The position numbers were made by a program, and so were the translations under genes. From contig CASEAD010000085.1 of NCBI GenBank assembly GCA_949285775.1, forward strand, positions 1-6,094: 6,094 nt of DNA, written 5' to 3'. The first letter of the stretch is position 1; every line of letters starts with the position of its first letter. The notes under the pieces were generated by a model, which was given only the letters and a program-made list of their open reading frames with translations, was not told the origin of the DNA and did no database searches. Shown here piece by piece: positions 4,704-6,094 of the stretch. Origin of the DNA: an uncultured bacterium. Its GTDB lineage: Bacteria > Bacillota_I > Bacilli_A > RF39 > UBA660.

Positions 4704-5598
4704 AGAACTAAGAACTTTCTTAGAAGATAATAATATTATAACTAAAAAAATAACTATTAGAAATAGCGTCACTATAATAGATACAGGCACTAATAAATTA
4801 GTAATAAAAAAAAGAGATAAAGACCTAAATAGATTATATAAATACCTATCATCAAGAGCATTTGACTATTACCCAAAAATAATATCTCAAACCAATAACT
4901 ATGATATATATGAATATATAGAAGAAGTAGATATAAGCATCGAAGAAAAAGCTATGGATATAATTAAAATATTAACTCTCCTTCACAGCAAAACAACATT
5001 CTATAAAGATATAGATGATGATACTTATAAAGAAATATATGAAAGTATAACTGATAGAGTAGAATATTTATCTAATTACTATGATGATATTACAACAATT
5101 ATTGAAAGTGAAGAATATATGTCCCCATCAAATTACTTATTTGTAAGAAATGTAACCAAAGTATTTCAAGCCCTAAATTATTGCAAATATAACATTGATA
5201 AATGGTACGATATAATTAAAGAAAAGAAAAGAGTAAGAATAGTAAATATCCATAATAACCTAGATATGGATCATTACATAGTAAGTAGTAACCATCCCGT
5301 TCTCATAAGTTGGAATAAAAGCAAAAAAGATATGCCCATTTATGATTTAGTAAACATGTACAAAAAATATTATAACAAACTAGATTTCTATGATTTATTA
5401 AAAAACTATGAACATAATTATCCCTTATTTCCTGAAGAAAAAATACTATTATTTATTTTAATCTCTATTCCACCCAAAATAAATTTTGATACCACTGAAT
5501 ACCATATGTGCCTAAGAGTAAAAGAATTTTACGATTATATTTTTACAAGTGAAAAACTAATAGATGATTATGAACCAAAAGAACAAAATATAAGTTGA
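4696..5598 (+). CDS. CotS-family spore coat protein, probable pseudokinase
   Basis: This 300-residue protein has the layout of the CotS/CotI/YtaA coat family, which has an aminoglycoside-phosphotransferase-like kinase fold. N-lobe strands include VTIIDTGTNKLVIKKR (25-40, with a possible ATP-binding Lys). A helical C-lobe follows, and the usual ending is IYDLVNMYKKYY near 215-226. The catalytic loop normally reads HGDxxxxN; here it is HNNLDMDH (186-193), so the catalytic Asp is Asn188 and the metal-binding Asn is His193. The DFG-like Asp is also lost (LISWN, 203-207). Phosphotransfer is therefore unlikely, and a structural coat role is more plausible. The ATG at 4696 lies inside the end of the SpoVID-like gene (8-nt overlap), so the two are translated together and probably act together in coat assembly in the mother cell. 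The gene ends in TGA within a terminator stem. Family membership is inferred from the fold pattern and operon context. Confidence 0.72.
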   Translation: MNKELRTFLEDNNIITKKITIRNSVTIIDTGTNKLVIKKRDKDLNRLYKYLSSRAFDYYPKIISQTNNYDIYEYIEEVDISIEEKAMDIIKILTLLHSKTTFYKDIDDDTYKEIYESITDRVEYLSNYYDDITTIIESEEYMSPSNYLFVRNVTKVFQALNYCKYNIDKWYDIIKEKKRVRIVNIHNNLDMDHYIVSSNHPVLISWNKSKKDMPIYDLVNMYKKYYNKLDFYDLLKNYEHNYPLFPEEKILLFILISIPPKINFDTTEYHMCLRVKEFYDYIFTSEKLIDDYEPKEQNIS

Positions 5599-5632
5599 TA
5601 TAAAGTTTTTAATTCCTTTATATCAACTTTTT
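5592..5632 (+). terminator. Rho-independent terminator of the SpoVID/CotS-like operon
   Basis: AAGTTGATATAAAG (5592-5605) and CTTTATATCAACTT (5616-5629) form a perfect 14-bp stem with a 10-nt loop, followed by T-rich sequence to 5632. The TGA stop of the CotS-like gene (5596-5598) lies within the left arm. The arm symmetry and an A-run on the other side would also allow some termination of minus-strand transcripts. Confidence 0.85.
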
Positions 5633-5635
5633 AAA

Positions 5636-5664
5636 TTGACAGTTCCTAATATGTGTGTTATTGT
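5636..5664 (+). promoter_or_regulatory. Sigma-A promoter of the TPR-like gene
   Basis: A perfect -35 TTGACA (5636-5641) lies 17 bp before TATTGT (5659-5664), which carries an extended -10 TGT just upstream (5656-5658). The predicted start is near 5671, giving a leader of about 20 nt with the ribosome site AAAGGTGAT (5677-5685). It indicates vegetative expression independent of the upstream coat operon. Confidence 0.65.
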
Positions 5665-5690
5665 ATTATTTACTTGAAAGGTGATGTAAT

Positions 5691-6094
5691 ATGGATTATC
5701 AAAAAATATTTGATGAAGCAGTAGAATTTTATAAAAAGAAAGATTATTATAATGCTCTAAAATTATTAGAAATATCTAAAAAATGTAACTATTTATATGA
5801 AAAATCAATATCATTAATAATCACTATAAATATTAATTTATCTAACTATAAAAAAGCAAGAGAAATATTAAATAATAATACAATAAACTCATTCCCAGAT
5901 ATTAATTATAATATGGGACTATTAGAATATTCTGAATTTAATATAGATACTAGCCTAGAATATTTTAGAAAACAACTATATATTATTAATAATAACCTAG
6001 ATATAAAATCATTAGAACAATCTCTAGATAATAATACTCTAATGCATATATACTTATTATTAGCAGAATATTACTATCAAGAACAAGAATATAT
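5691..6094 (+). CDS. TPR-like helical repeat protein (3' end beyond the window)
   Basis: The frame is open from an ATG at 5691 to the right edge, 134 codons. AAAGGTGAT ends 5 nt before the ATG. The sequence is a chain of amphipathic helices with tetratricopeptide spacing. The first pair is AVEFYKKKDYYNALKLLEIS (about residues 10-29), with the Tyr/Ala/Leu pattern of a TPR unit. Further units follow around SNYKKAREIL (about 52-61), NMGLLEYSEFNIDTSLEYFRK (about 74-94) and YLLLAEYYYQEQEY near the window end. TPR proteins are protein-binding scaffolds; the partner cannot be read from this sequence. No signal peptide or transmembrane segment is present in the visible part. It stands behind its own sigma-A promoter and the preceding terminator, so it is a separate unit from the coat genes. 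Confidence 0.8.
   Translation, partial: MDYQKIFDEAVEFYKKKDYYNALKLLEISKKCNYLYEKSISLIITININLSNYKKAREILNNNTINSFPDINYNMGLLEYSEFNIDTSLEYFRKQLYIINNNLDIKSLEQSLDNNTLMHIYLLLAEYYYQEQEY

Noticed and set aside
4539..4790. Minus-strand hydrophobic ORF of 83 codons
   Set aside because: It spans the LysM domain and the start of the CotS-like gene. Its hydrophobicity is the expected antisense of AT-rich codons for charged residues.

Overview
The window comes from a very AT-rich, spore-forming bacterium of the Bacillota (low-GC Firmicutes). It carries the spore-coat genes cotJB and cotJC, a SpoVID-like coat morphogenetic protein and a CotS-family coat protein. UGA is used as a stop (the CotS-like gene ends in TGA) and tryptophan is TGG, so the code is standard and this is not a mycoplasma. 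The extreme AT content suggests an uncultured gut Bacilli or Clostridia lineage, but the sequence alone cannot fix the genus.

Left part (1-1840): the 5' two thirds of a XerC/XerD-type tyrosine recombinase lies on the minus strand and runs off the left edge. It diverges from a two-gene spore-coat operon. The first coat gene looks like CotJA and CotJB joined in one reading frame. It is followed, with a one-base TAATG overlap, by the manganese catalase CotJC, and a clear hairpin terminator closes the operon.

Middle part (1841-3741): this is an accessory island. A consensus sigma-A promoter drives a roughly 195-nt transcript whose Shine-Dalgarno sits inside a hairpin. The transcript contains a 21-codon hydrophobic ORF and ends at a bidirectional terminator. 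A convergent minus-strand promoter would make a structured RNA of about 140 nt ending at the same terminator. This is the layout of a type I toxin-antitoxin locus, and it is the most interesting part of the window. Immediately downstream is the C-terminal half of an OLD/PARIS-like AAA ATPase that has lost its Walker A half, followed by an apparently intact TOPRIM-like partner gene. Together they look like the remnant of an anti-phage ATPase-nuclease system.

Right part (3742-6094): a SpoVID-like gene (N-terminal coat-binding domain, acidic linker, C-terminal LysM) with a plausible sigma-E promoter overlaps by 8 nt a CotS-family gene that has lost kinase catalytic residues. A perfect 14-bp terminator hairpin follows. 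The last gene, cut by the right edge, encodes a helical TPR-like protein behind its own good sigma-A promoter.

In function, the coat genes form two sporulation units separated by a defence/toxin-like island. The coat, toxin and defence functions are inferred from sequence alone.
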